NCBI RefSeq assembly: GCF_000429025.1 | Contig: NZ_KE386839.1 | Span: 25,718-89,717, forward strand | DNA: 64,000 nt | Source: Actinospineispora spinosispora DSM 44797 | Lineage (GTDB): Bacteria; Actinomycetota; Actinomycetes; Mycobacteriales; Pseudonocardiaceae | Reading direction: 5' to 3' | Part shown: positions 52,101 through 59,999 of the stretch, one piece after another | Position numbering within the stretch: position 1 is the stretch's first letter | Layout: each line of letters starts with the position of its first letter | Notes under the pieces: generated by a model | The model's database searches: none | What the model was told of the DNA's origin: nothing | Seen by the model: the letters and a program-made list of their open reading frames with translations, nothing else | Translations under genes and position numbers: made by a program

Positions 52101-52219
52101 CTCCGGTCGAGTCCGAACCCGTCGCGCCGCCGGTCCCGGCGGAGACGTCCGCTCGGCCCGCGCGCAGACGTCGTCGCGCGGCGTCTCGACCTGCCGGTCC
52201 GCCAGTGGTCGGTGAGTGA
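49193..52219 (+). CDS. rne: Ribonuclease E/G family endoribonuclease
   Basis: A 1008-residue RNase E-type enzyme that starts mRNA decay and processes rRNA. A disordered acidic/arginine-rich N-terminal arm (about 1-330) precedes the S1/catalytic core: magnesium residues D665 (VIDVNTG) and D709 (VIDFIDM), and the Zn-link C767-x2-C770 (CEHC). The C-terminal arm contains a G/N low-complexity stretch (51640-51740) and a proline/alanine/glutamate tail. Arms on both sides of the core are the usual actinobacterial layout. The ATG at 49193 with AAGGAG is chosen over a longer frame. Confidence 0.94.
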   Translation: MSDIDVPAGEAGGLNNVSASPELPARLRVHALAKLISTTSRQVLDTLIELGTPAKGVQSSIDRETAARVIEKLAPEGLASSTAEEPVDAASVEQAPEAPAVPAFDEPNPAGNAPLGLFAAGVGTPAAQDEPAAEASGALPLFAAPSPMFLPPEPPAARKPSRKQAPVEAEPLPSAESVGEDDEDDSADSSDDGGDTKRRRRRGRRGRGRGKGTEDGTDEDNSDSSASDDAPAADGEDTAAQTAKAEDADAEDDSDDSAENSGDESGAGSRRRRRRRRRKDGDSSSDSSDNDTDDPPNTVTKVREPRSKNESDSSDSGNQGIQGVRGSTRLEAKRQRRRDGRDAGRRRAPVLSEAEFLARRESVERTMVVRQRGERSEVGVLEDGVLVEHFVTSSGGTSLVGNVYLGRVQNVLPSMEAAFVDIGRGRNAVLYAGEVDWDAAGLAGKARRIEQALSSGDSILVQVTKDPIGHKGARLTTQISLPGRFLVYVPSGGTHGISRKLPDTERRRLKDLLKEIVPDDAGVIIRTASEGVSQEALERDVRRLQAQWDVVKTKADAAKGSSKSKSPELLYEEPDLMIKVVRDQFNEDFATLVVEGDDAWDTLHAYVSHVAPELTERLHRHVGTSDVFTEHRIDEQLLKALDRKVWLPSGGTLVIDRTEAMTVIDVNTGKFTGSGGNLEETVTRNNLEAAEEIVRQLRLRDIGGIIVIDFIDMVLESNRDLVLRRLTECLGRDRTRHQVAEVTSLGLVQMTRKRVGVGLLEAFSTPCEHCRGRGVVVSSDPVEPKGDGGAQHGSGGGRRRGRGGDHGDSGGAGNSGGAGNGGGGHNGQNGNGNGGNGNGGNGNGNGRRKGGGPQGSAPAASTAPETEPVSGDVDHGGTAPNGTSVHSTPPRQLAGVAVVAAATGHATATKADDAPAAQTEVSHPAVRTETAAAPAPAADAVEEQVAVEAPGVPVTPPQEAPSAEQAAPSAPVESEPVAPPVPAETSARPARRRRRAASRPAGPPVVGE

Positions 52220-52250
52220 TGTGATCCCCGGGTCGGAAAGCGGACCCGGT

Positions 52251-52280
52251 TTGACCCTCTGTCAGACCGGCCCGTACTCT
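52251..52280 (+). promoter_or_regulatory. Promoter for rplU-rpmA (TTGACC, 18 bp, TACTCT)
   Basis: The -35 box TTGACC (52251-52256) and -10 box TACTCT (52275-52280) are 18 bp apart, a good match to the housekeeping sigma consensus. It gives a leader of about 130 nt. Confidence 0.6.
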
Positions 52281-52416
52281 GGACTCTCGACAGCCGCGTC
52301 AGCGGATGCTGATGCTGGCGGTAGACCGGCTCGGGGACATAGCACCTGCAAAGGTGCCACTGTCGGAGTCCGTGTCACCGTAAGCCCCACAAACGTCTAG
52401 GAGTCGTGCGTCAACG
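52281..52416 (+). promoter_or_regulatory. Long 5' leader of rplU with hairpin
   Basis: The leader contains a hairpin GCACCT-gcaa-AGGTGC (52342-52357) with a GNRA loop, then the sequence up to TAGGAG before rplU. Ribosomal-protein operons often use such leaders for feedback control. No match to a known leader class is claimed. Confidence 0.35.
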
Positions 52417-52725
52417 ATGTACGCGATCGTTAAAACCGGCGGCAAGCAGTACAAGGTCGCGGTCGGTGACGTGCTCACCGTCGAAAAGCTCGATGCCAAG
52501 GATGGCGCCGAGGTGAGCTTCCCGGCCGTACTGGTCGTGGACGGCTCCGACCTGACCACGGATGCTGCCGCACTTGCCGCCTACTCGATCACCGGAACGG
52601 TGGTCGGCCAGGCCAAGGGCCCGAAGATTCACATCCACAAGTTCAAGAACAAGACCGGCTACCACAAGCGACAGGGTCACCGTCAGAAGCTGACCCGTGT
52701 CGAGGTCACCGGGATCTCGAAGTAA
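52417..52725 (+). CDS. rplU: 50S ribosomal protein L21
   Basis: A 102-residue L21 protein (MYAIVKTGGKQYKVAVGD...GPKIHIHKFKNKTGYHKRQGHRQKLTRVEVTGI). It binds 23S rRNA in the large subunit. It is followed by rpmA after 19 bp, the universal L21-L27 pair. Confidence 0.98.
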   Translation: MYAIVKTGGKQYKVAVGDVLTVEKLDAKDGAEVSFPAVLVVDGSDLTTDAAALAAYSITGTVVGQAKGPKIHIHKFKNKTGYHKRQGHRQKLTRVEVTGISK

Positions 52726-52744
52726 CGAAGGAGGCGACAACGTC

Positions 52745-53005
52745 ATGGCACACAAGAAGGGCGCCTCCAGCTCCCGGAACGGCCGCGATTCCAACGCGCA
52801 GCGTCTGGGCGTGAAGCGTTTCGGCGGGCAGAACGTCAGCGCGGGCGAGATCCTGATCCGCCAGCGCGGCACCAAGTTCCACCCCGGTGACGGCGTCGGT
52901 CGCGGTGGCGACGACACGCTGTTCGCGCTGGTGGCCGGAGCCGTCGAGTTCGGGAGCAAGCGCGGTCGCAAGACCGTCAACATCGTGCCGGGCGCCGGGG
53001 AATAG
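52745..53005 (+). CDS. rpmA: 50S ribosomal protein L27
   Basis: An 86-residue L27 protein (MAHKKGASSSRNGRDSNAQRLGVKRFGG). Its N-terminus reaches the peptidyl transferase centre. No N-terminal cleavage extension is present. A terminator hairpin follows at 53035. Confidence 0.98.
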   Translation: MAHKKGASSSRNGRDSNAQRLGVKRFGGQNVSAGEILIRQRGTKFHPGDGVGRGGDDTLFALVAGAVEFGSKRGRKTVNIVPGAGE

Positions 53006-53034
53006 GGCCCGCACCGCACAGCGTCTATACCGAG

Positions 53035-53066
53035 AGGGCGGGTCCGGCTATCACCGGCCCGCCCTT
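53035..53066 (+). terminator. Terminator after rpmA
   Basis: Stem AGGGCGGG-TCCGG / CCGG-CCCGCCCT with a 6-nt loop and a TT tail, 30 bp after rpmA. Partial read-through to obgE is possible. Confidence 0.75.
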
Positions 53067-53103
53067 TCGTTCTGTCCAGACCCGCTCTACCCAAGGAGGT
53101 GCA

Positions 53104-54618
53104 ATGTCACGGTTCGTGGATCGCACCTCGCTGCGCGTGATGGCCGGCGACGGTGGCAACGGATGTGCTTCGGTGCACCGGGAGAAGTTCAAGCCGCTCG
53201 GTGGCCCGGACGGCGGCAACGGTGGTCGGGGCGGTGACGTGGTGTTCGTCGTGGACCCGGGCGTGCACACGCTGCTGGACTTCCACTACCGGCGCCAGGC
53301 CCGCGCGGGCAACGGCAAGCAGGGTCGGGGCGGCAACTGCAGCGGCGCGATCGGCGAGGACCTGCTGCTGTCCGTGCCGGACGGCACCGTCGTCCTCGAC
53401 GAGAACGGTGAGCAGCTTGCCGACCTGATCGGCGCCGGCACCCGCTTCGTCGCCGCCCAGGGCGGTAAGGGCGGGCTGGGGAACGCGGCGCTCGCATCGG
53501 CCGCGCGCAAGGCACCCGGGTTCGCGTTGCTCGGTGAGTTGGGCGAAGAGCACGAGTTGGTGCTCGAGCTGCGTTCGCTCGCGGACGTCGGGCTCGTGGG
53601 CTTCCCCTCCGCGGGCAAGTCCTCGCTGGTCGCCGCGCTGTCCTCGGCTCGTCCCAAGATCGCCGACTATCCGTTCACCACGCTCGTTCCGCAGCTGGGC
53701 GTCGTGACCACGGGTGAGCAGACGTTCACCGTCGCCGACGTGCCCGGGCTGATCCCCGGAGCAGCCGACGGTCGTGGACTCGGGCTGGAGTTCCTCCGCC
53801 ACATCGAGCGTTGCGCCGTGCTGGTCCACGTCGTGGACTGCGCCACCATGGAACCGGGCCGTGACCCGGTGTCGGACATCGACGCGCTGGAGACCGAGCT
53901 CGCGCACTACACCCCAGGTCTGGGTGGTGAGCTGGCGAGCCGTCCCCGAATCGTGGCGCTCAACAAGATCGATGTGCCGGACGCCAAGGACCTGGCCGAG
54001 ATGGTCACCGAGGAGATCGGCAAGCGAGGCTGGCCGGTCGTGTCGATCTCCACCGCGAGCCATGCCGGGTTGCGTGAGCTCACCTACCTGATGGCCGACC
54101 GGGTCGTGACCTATCGGGCCAGCCTGCCGGCTCCTGAGGCGACCAGGCTGGTAATCCGGCCTCGTGCCGTGGGCGAGACCCAGTTCACCGTCGAGCCCGA
54201 CCCCACCGAGGAAGGTGCCTTCGTCGTGCGCGGCGAGAAGCCGGAGCGCTGGGTCAAGCAGACCCAGTTCGACAACGACGAGGCCGTCGGGTACCTCGCC
54301 GACCGGCTGGCCAGGCTCGGTGTCGAGGACGCGTTGGCCAAGGCCGGTGCGAAGCCCGGCGCCCCGGTCACGATCGGCAGCATGACGTTCGACTGGGAGC
54401 CGTCCACACCGTCCGGCGCGATGATGACGATGGGCAGCCGGGGTACCGACCTGCGGATCGACCGCGACACCCGTCCCGGCGCCGACGAGCGGCTCAAGGC
54501 GAAGAAGGCGCGCCGCGTGCACAACGACGAGTGGGACCGCCACGTCTGGGAGAACCTCGACGAGAGCGCCGGCGGCGGCACTGCCGAGGGGAAGGATCTG
54601 ACGGAGTCGGAGCGGTGA
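53104..54618 (+). CDS. obgE: Obg-family GTPase (ribosome assembly)
   Basis: A 504-residue GTPase. The N-terminal glycine-rich Obg fold covers about 1-158 (GGNGGRGGDVVF, GGKGGLGNAAL). The G domain has G1 GFPSAGKSS, G3 DVPGLIPGA and G4 NKID. The C-terminal OCT domain (about 355-430) and an acidic/basic tail follow. It acts in late 50S assembly and stress response. AGGAGG lies just before its ATG; it overlaps proB by 4 bp (GTGA). Confidence 0.96.
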   Translation: MSRFVDRTSLRVMAGDGGNGCASVHREKFKPLGGPDGGNGGRGGDVVFVVDPGVHTLLDFHYRRQARAGNGKQGRGGNCSGAIGEDLLLSVPDGTVVLDENGEQLADLIGAGTRFVAAQGGKGGLGNAALASAARKAPGFALLGELGEEHELVLELRSLADVGLVGFPSAGKSSLVAALSSARPKIADYPFTTLVPQLGVVTTGEQTFTVADVPGLIPGAADGRGLGLEFLRHIERCAVLVHVVDCATMEPGRDPVSDIDALETELAHYTPGLGGELASRPRIVALNKIDVPDAKDLAEMVTEEIGKRGWPVVSISTASHAGLRELTYLMADRVVTYRASLPAPEATRLVIRPRAVGETQFTVEPDPTEEGAFVVRGEKPERWVKQTQFDNDEAVGYLADRLARLGVEDALAKAGAKPGAPVTIGSMTFDWEPSTPSGAMMTMGSRGTDLRIDRDTRPGADERLKAKKARRVHNDEWDRHVWENLDESAGGGTAEGKDLTESER

Positions 54619-55763
54619 GCACCACTGCCTCACCTGTCGCTCTCGGTACCCGCCAGCAGATCGCCGCCGCGAGCCGCGTGGTGGTCAAGGTCGGCTCTTC
54701 GTCGCTGACCAGCCTGAACGGCGGCCTCGACCACAGCAGGCTGGACCGCCTGGTCAACGCGCTCGCCGCGCGCCGCTCGGCGGGATCCCAGGTCGTACTG
54801 GTCTCTTCGGGCGCCATCGCGGCCGGTCTGGCGCCGCTCGGGCTCCGTCGCCGGCCTCGTGACCTCGCCACCCAGCAGGCAGCGGCGAGCGTCGGTCAGG
54901 TGCAGCTGGCGCACGCCTACGCGGCCTCGTTCGCGCGGCACACGGTCACGATCGGTCAGGTGCTGCTCACCGCGGATGACGTGATCCGGCGTGCGCACTA
55001 CCGCAACGCGCAACGCACGCTCGGCAGGTTGCTGGCACTCGGCACGCTGCCGGTCATCAACGAGAACGACGCGGTCGCCACCGACGAGATCCGGGTCGGT
55101 GACAACGATCGGCTCGCGGCGCTGGTCGCGCATCTCGTCGGTGCTGACGCGCTCGTGCTGCTGTCCGATGTCGACGGTCTCTACGACGGCGACCCGAGGA
55201 CGCCGGGGGCGACGTTGCTGGCACAGGTCGACGACCTCGCCGCGTTGGAGGCAGTCGACGTGGACACGCCGGGAGCCTCCGGGCTCGGGCGCGGGGGAAT
55301 GGCCACCAAGATCGATGCGGCTCGGATGGCGGCCAGCGCGGGGATTCCGGTCCTGCTGGCCGCCGCCGACGACGCCGCGTCCGCGCTGGACAACACCGCG
55401 GCTGGACCGACCGTGGGCACCGCGTTCCGGGGTGAGGGGCAGCGGCTGTCGGCCCGGCGCTTCTGGCTACGGCACGCGGCCGACGTGCGGGGGCGGCTCG
55501 ATCTCGACGAGGGAGCGGTCGCCGCCGTGCTCAACCGGCGGCGGTCGCTGCTGGCCGCGGGAGTGCACGGGGTGTCGGGGGAGTTCGTCGCGGGGGACGT
55601 CGTGGACCTCGTCGGGCCTTACGGGGTGGTCGTGGCTCGAGGGGTCGTCGCGTTCGACGCTTCGGAGCTGCCCGCGTTGATCGGACGGCGCACCCGGGAC
55701 CTGCCGCCGGAGTTCCGGCGGGAGCTGGTTCACGCCGACGACCTGGTTCCGCTGCGGGGCTGA
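54615..55763 (+). CDS. proB: Glutamate 5-kinase
   Basis: A 382-residue amino-acid kinase catalysing the first step of proline synthesis. The N-terminal kinase domain has VVVKVGSSSLT, LVSSGAIAAG, PVINENDAVATDE and GRGGMATKI; a C-terminal PUA domain (from about 285) completes the long form. GTG start overlapping obgE. No proA follows; a palindrome cluster ends the operon. Confidence 0.96.
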   Translation: MSTTASPVALGTRQQIAAASRVVVKVGSSSLTSLNGGLDHSRLDRLVNALAARRSAGSQVVLVSSGAIAAGLAPLGLRRRPRDLATQQAAASVGQVQLAHAYAASFARHTVTIGQVLLTADDVIRRAHYRNAQRTLGRLLALGTLPVINENDAVATDEIRVGDNDRLAALVAHLVGADALVLLSDVDGLYDGDPRTPGATLLAQVDDLAALEAVDVDTPGASGLGRGGMATKIDAARMAASAGIPVLLAAADDAASALDNTAAGPTVGTAFRGEGQRLSARRFWLRHAADVRGRLDLDEGAVAAVLNRRRSLLAAGVHGVSGEFVAGDVVDLVGPYGVVVARGVVAFDASELPALIGRRTRDLPPEFRRELVHADDLVPLRG

Positions 55764-55841
55764 GCTCACGGCTCCTCGGCTTCGCCTTGTGGCTGGGTTC
55801 CTCCGTCCCCGACTCCAAGGCATCTCGGCTGCGCCGTCGAC

Positions 55842-56090
55842 TCGTGAGTGGCAAGGGCGCCTATAGGCGCCCGGATCACTCACGACGGAAAAGCTGTCGT
55901 GAGTGCTCCGAGCGCCTACGCCTTCGGCGCCCCTGCGGGGTAGACGCCCTTGCCACTCACGGGGGACCCGCCTCTCGTGAGGGGTGAGGCCGTCTACCCC
56001 GGAGGGGCGCGAAGCGTAGCCGGAGTGGGCACTCACGACACGCTTTTCGTCGTGAGGGTCCGGTCCGGCTATAGGCGGCCTCAGCACTCA
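55842..56090. repeat. Nested CGTGAGTG palindrome array between proB and the ROK gene
   Basis: The 324-bp gap after proB holds several nested inverted repeats. CGTGAGTGGCAAGGGCG (55843-55859) pairs with its exact complement at 55945-55961, and within that lies TCGTGAGTG...CACTCACGA (55842-55885) with inner GGGCGCCTATAGGCGCCC. GGCGCCCCTGCGGGGTAGACG-like sequence (from 55926) pairs with 55992-56012. CTCACGAC...GTCGTGAG lies near 56034-56058. The last motif copy contains the ROK stop codon TGA. It probably ends both convergent transcripts. The first 78 bp after proB show nothing I can name. Confidence 0.75.
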
Positions 56091-57326
56091 CGAGGACCCC
56101 GTGGCGGCTAGCGCCTCGATGCCCTCCGGGGACAAGGTTTGTTCTATTCCCAGGACGGCCGCACCCGCGACTCCCGCGTACTCGCCCAGGACGCTGTTGG
56201 CGAGCACCAGGTTGCGGGTCGCCAGCGGCAGCGCCCGCTGGTAGACCACCGCGCGGATACCGGCGAGCAGCTCGTCGCTCGCCGCCGCCACCGAACCACC
56301 GATCGTCACCCGCGCCGGGTTGTAGAAGTGCACCAGCGTCGCGACCACCTCACCGATCAGGCCCGCGGCCTCCCTGACCAGGCCGAGCGCGGTCGCATCA
56401 CCGCCGGACACGAGCGTCCGGGCCTGGTCCAGCGAGGTCCCGAGACGTCGTGCGATGGCCGCCGCCGACGCGACCGCCTCGATGCAGCCGACGTTGCCGC
56501 ACACACAGCGCACGTCCGGGGCACCCCGCACCCGGACGTGACCGATGTCGCCGGCCGCACCGTCGGCGCCGTGATGCAGGACGCCGGTCCGGGTGATCAG
56601 GCCGCCACCGATACCGGTGCCGACCTTCACGAACAGCAGCGGAGCCTGGTCGGCGGGCAGCGCCCGGGCTTCGCCGAGCGCGCGCAGGTTGACGTCGTTC
56701 TCCAGCAGCACCGGGCAGTCGAACGACCGACGCAGCCGTGCGGCGACCGGGTACTCGTGCCAGCCGGGCATGATCGGTGGCCGCACCGGAACACCACGGA
56801 CCCCGTCGACCGGGCCCGGCACACCGATCACGACAGCACGCACCGGCGCGATGGTCGGCAGCGGCGCACGTAGCTCGTCGAGCCGGGCTTCGATGGTGTC
56901 GAGCACCCTGTCCGGCCCGTCGGACACGTCGATCGTGACGTGCGTGTGGGCGTGCAGCCGCTGGCTCAGGTCGACGACGGCGAGATAGGCGCCGTGCGCG
57001 CCGAGATCGGCGATCAGTACGTAACCACCGTCCGGGCGCAGCGCCAGACGGTCCGCCGGCCTGCCGCGTCCCGGTGTGGGCCGTAGCCCGTCCAGCCGCA
57101 GGACGCCGCCGGACAGCAGCTCGTCCACGCCGGTGCTGACGGTCGTGCGCGCGAGGCCCGCGGCGTGCACCAGATCGGCTTTGCTCGCCGCCGTTCCGGA
57201 GGCGACCAGCCGGGCGAGGGTGCTCAGGGTGACGGCCCGGTTCGCCGCCGCGTCGGTCCGGGTGGAGCGGGCGGACAGCACGGGGACGCTCAGCCGCAGA
57301 GAGGGCAACGGCGACGGTTCGAGCAT
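56088..57326 (-). CDS. ROK-family transcriptional repressor
   Basis: A 412-residue ROK regulator. The N-terminal winged helix (ASKADLVHAAGLARTTVSTGVDELLSGGVL) is followed by a sugar-kinase-like domain with the zinc motif CVCGNVGCIEA and the GTGIGGG phosphate loop. It likely represses the divergent sugar ABC operon and responds to the sugar or its phosphate. Its stop codon lies in the palindrome array. Confidence 0.9.
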   Translation of the reverse strand: MLEPSPLPSLRLSVPVLSARSTRTDAAANRAVTLSTLARLVASGTAASKADLVHAAGLARTTVSTGVDELLSGGVLRLDGLRPTPGRGRPADRLALRPDGGYVLIADLGAHGAYLAVVDLSQRLHAHTHVTIDVSDGPDRVLDTIEARLDELRAPLPTIAPVRAVVIGVPGPVDGVRGVPVRPPIMPGWHEYPVAARLRRSFDCPVLLENDVNLRALGEARALPADQAPLLFVKVGTGIGGGLITRTGVLHHGADGAAGDIGHVRVRGAPDVRCVCGNVGCIEAVASAAAIARRLGTSLDQARTLVSGGDATALGLVREAAGLIGEVVATLVHFYNPARVTIGGSVAAASDELLAGIRAVVYQRALPLATRNLVLANSVLGEYAGVAGAAVLGIEQTLSPEGIEALAATGSS

Positions 57327-57359
57327 CGAGCCAGCTCCTGCCAGCGATTATGACCTAAA

Positions 57360-57381
57360 AATAACCGAGAACAACATTATT
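57360..57381. promoter_or_regulatory. AT-rich inverted repeat, probable ROK operator
   Basis: AATAA (57360-57364) and TTATT (57377-57381) are separated by 12 nt within an AT-rich patch that stands out in the GC-rich DNA. It lies between the ROK gene and the ABC operon. ROK repressors favour AT-rich split palindromes. Confidence 0.45.
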
Positions 57382-57442
57382 CGGTCCTTGTACGGCATTG
57401 GTCAATCCTCGGAGACTGCTCTAAACACGACGAGGTGGGGCG

Positions 57443-58963
57443 ATGACGAGTACCGACCGACCGCTGCTGCGGATGCGTGGCATCGTCAAGCAGTTCCCCG
57501 GCGTGCGCGCGCTCGACGGCGTCGACCTGGAGGTGACGGCAGGCGAGGTGCATTGTCTGCTCGGCCAGAACGGTGCGGGCAAGTCCACCCTGATCAAAGT
57601 GCTCGGCGGGGTGCACCAGCCGGATGCCGGCACGATCGAATGGGACGGCGGCCCGGTCACGCTCGGTTCGCCGCAGGCGGCGGACGCGACCGGCATCGCC
57701 ACCATCCACCAGGAGCTGGACCTGGTTCCCTGGCTGACGGTGGCGCAGAACATCGTGCTCGGCCACGAGCCCGCCCGCCTGGGGTTCACCCGCTCGGGCC
57801 GAGCCGAGGACCTCGCGGCGACGCTGCTGCGCAGGCTCGGTCACCCGGAGATCCCGGTACGCCGTGAGGTCGGGCGGCTCCCGGCCGCCGGGCAGCAGGT
57901 CGTGAGCATGGCCCGTGCGTTGTCCCGCGACGCACGGCTCATCGTGATGGACGAACCCTCCGCCGTGCTGGACGCCGACGAGGTGGACAACCTGTTCCGG
58001 GTCGTGCGTGAGCTCACCGACTCGGGCGTCGCGGTCGTCTACATCTCCCATCGGCTGGAGGAGATTCGCCGGATCGGGGACCGGGTCACGGTCTTGAAGG
58101 ACGGTCGCACCGTCGCGGCCGACCTACCGGCGCGTTCGACGCCGACCGCGCAGGTCATCCGGCTGATGACCGGAACCTCCACCGAGCACGTCATCCCGCC
58201 GAGGGCGACCCGCTCGATCGGTGACGTGGTTCTCGACGTGAGCGAGCTGGGCCGGGTGGGTGAGTTCACCGACGTGTCGTTGACCGTGCGGGCGGGGGAG
58301 ATCGTCGGGCTGGCGGGGCTGGTGGGCTCCGGCCGCTCGGAGATCCTGGAGACGATCTACGGCGCGCGTCGGGCGACCAGCGGGTCGGTGCGGGTCGGGG
58401 GGCGCGAGCTGCGCACCGGCTCGGTGCCAGCCGCCGTCCGCGCCGGGATGGGGCTGTGCCCCGAGGAGCGCAAGAGCCAGGGGCTGTTGCTGACCGAGCC
58501 GATCGCACGCAACGTGTCGCTGCCGGTGCTGCGCCGGTTCGCCAAGGCCGGCTGGCTGCGTGCCGACGCCGAACTGGACGCCGCGCGCGAGGTCATCACC
58601 CGGCTCGACGTCCGTCCCGCCGACCCGTCCCGCCCGGTGCGCACGTTGTCCGGCGGCAACCAGCAGAAGGTCGTGCTGGCCCGCTGGCTGCTCACCGGAT
58701 GCTCGGTGCTGCTGCTCGACGAACCGACCCGAGGCGTCGACGTGGGTGCCCGGACCGAGATCTATGCGTTGATCCGGCAGCTCGCCGGGCAGGGAGTGGC
58801 TGTGGTGCTGGTGTCCAGCGACGTACCGGAGGTGCTCGGTCTCGCCGACCGGGTCCTGGTCGTGAGGGACGGCCGGGTCGTCCACGAGGCGCCGGGAGGC
58901 GTGCTGGACGAGGCGGCTGTCCTCGACCTGGTGATGGAGGGGAGCCGCGATGAGCGTGCATGA
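57443..58963 (+). CDS. Sugar ABC transporter ATPase (RbsA-like, double domain)
   Basis: A 506-residue protein with two ATPase modules. The first has GQNGAGKST and the Walker B segment LIVMDEPSAVLD; the second has the degenerate loop GLVGSGRSE, the LSGGNQQKV signature and LLLDEPTRGVDVG. This is the ribose/xylose/inositol-type carbohydrate uptake ATPase. It overlaps the permease by 14 bp. Confidence 0.92.
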   Translation: MTSTDRPLLRMRGIVKQFPGVRALDGVDLEVTAGEVHCLLGQNGAGKSTLIKVLGGVHQPDAGTIEWDGGPVTLGSPQAADATGIATIHQELDLVPWLTVAQNIVLGHEPARLGFTRSGRAEDLAATLLRRLGHPEIPVRREVGRLPAAGQQVVSMARALSRDARLIVMDEPSAVLDADEVDNLFRVVRELTDSGVAVVYISHRLEEIRRIGDRVTVLKDGRTVAADLPARSTPTAQVIRLMTGTSTEHVIPPRATRSIGDVVLDVSELGRVGEFTDVSLTVRAGEIVGLAGLVGSGRSEILETIYGARRATSGSVRVGGRELRTGSVPAAVRAGMGLCPEERKSQGLLLTEPIARNVSLPVLRRFAKAGWLRADAELDAAREVITRLDVRPADPSRPVRTLSGGNQQKVVLARWLLTGCSVLLLDEPTRGVDVGARTEIYALIRQLAGQGVAVVLVSSDVPEVLGLADRVLVVRDGRVVHEAPGGVLDEAAVLDLVMEGSRDERA

Positions 58964-59999
58964 CCTACCCGCCGACGAGCTCGTCGTCCCGGCCGGCGCT
59001 GGCCGGGCGGTGGCCGCGCGGCGCGCGCGGCTGTCGGAGCTGCTGGACACCGGGCCGGGCCGCAATCTCGGCCTGGCCACCGTGCTCGTGGTGTTGTGCC
59101 TGATCGGGGTCGCCACCGCCGACACGTTCCTCACCACCGCGAACCTGCTGGTGATCATGACGTCTGCCTCGATCATCGGGGTGCTCACCGTCGGCGTGAC
59201 CATGGTGATCATCGGCGGCGGCATCGACCTGTCCGTCGGGAAGGTCATGGCGCTGGCCTCGGTGTGGGCGACCACCGTGGCGACCCAGTCGTTCGGCCCG
59301 GTCGTGATGATCCTGTGTGCGCTGGCCGTCGGCGCCGGGGCCGGGCTGGTCAACGGGCTGCTCGTGGCCTACGGCCGCATCGTGCCGTTCATCGTCACGC
59401 TCGCCATGCTGATCTCCGCGCAGGGACTCGCCGAACGCATCTCCGGCAAACGCAGCCAGATCGTCACCGACCCGACGATCGCCGCCATCGCCAGCACCCG
59501 GGTTCTGGGCGTTCCGCTGCTCGTCTACATCTTCGCGGTGGTGGTCGCGCTCGGCTGGGTGCTGCTCAACCGCACCACGTTCGGCAGGCACACCGCCGCG
59601 ATCGGCGGCAACCCCGAGGCCGCGCGCCTCGCCGGCCTCGACGTCCGCAGGCACACCGTGCTGCTCTACGTCGTGTCCGGACTGTGCTGCGGCATCGCCG
59701 CGATCATGATCGCCTCGCTCACCACGACCGGCTCCAGCACCCACGGCACGCTCTACGAGCTGGACGCGATCGCGGCGGTGATCATCGGCGGGACGCTGCT
59801 GTCCGGCGGCAGGGGCACTCTCGTCGGCTCCATCCTCGGGGTGCTGGTGTTCACGACCATCACCAACCTGTTCGTGCTCAACAACCTCGCCAGCGAGGTC
59901 CAGAACATCGCCAAGGGCGCGATCATCGTCGCCGCGGTGCTCGTCCAGGCCCGTGCCCAACGGACCAAACCGTCTCCACGACACCAGGAGGACAAGTGA
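58950..59999 (+). CDS. Sugar ABC transporter permease (RbsC-like)
   Basis: A 349-residue permease with about nine hydrophobic helices. The motif GGGIDLSVGKVMALASVWA and the segment AIGGNPEAARLAGLDV are diagnostic of the RbsC/XylH/AraH group. The stop overlaps the binding-protein GTG by 3 bp. Confidence 0.92.
   Translation: MSVHDLPADELVVPAGAGRAVAARRARLSELLDTGPGRNLGLATVLVVLCLIGVATADTFLTTANLLVIMTSASIIGVLTVGVTMVIIGGGIDLSVGKVMALASVWATTVATQSFGPVVMILCALAVGAGAGLVNGLLVAYGRIVPFIVTLAMLISAQGLAERISGKRSQIVTDPTIAAIASTRVLGVPLLVYIFAVVVALGWVLLNRTTFGRHTAAIGGNPEAARLAGLDVRRHTVLLYVVSGLCCGIAAIMIASLTTTGSSTHGTLYELDAIAAVIIGGTLLSGGRGTLVGSILGVLVFTTITNLFVLNNLASEVQNIAKGAIIVAAVLVQARAQRTKPSPRHQEDK

Noticed and set aside
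55842..56090. CRISPR array
   Set aside because: The repeats are inverted rather than direct, spacing is irregular and no cas gene is present.
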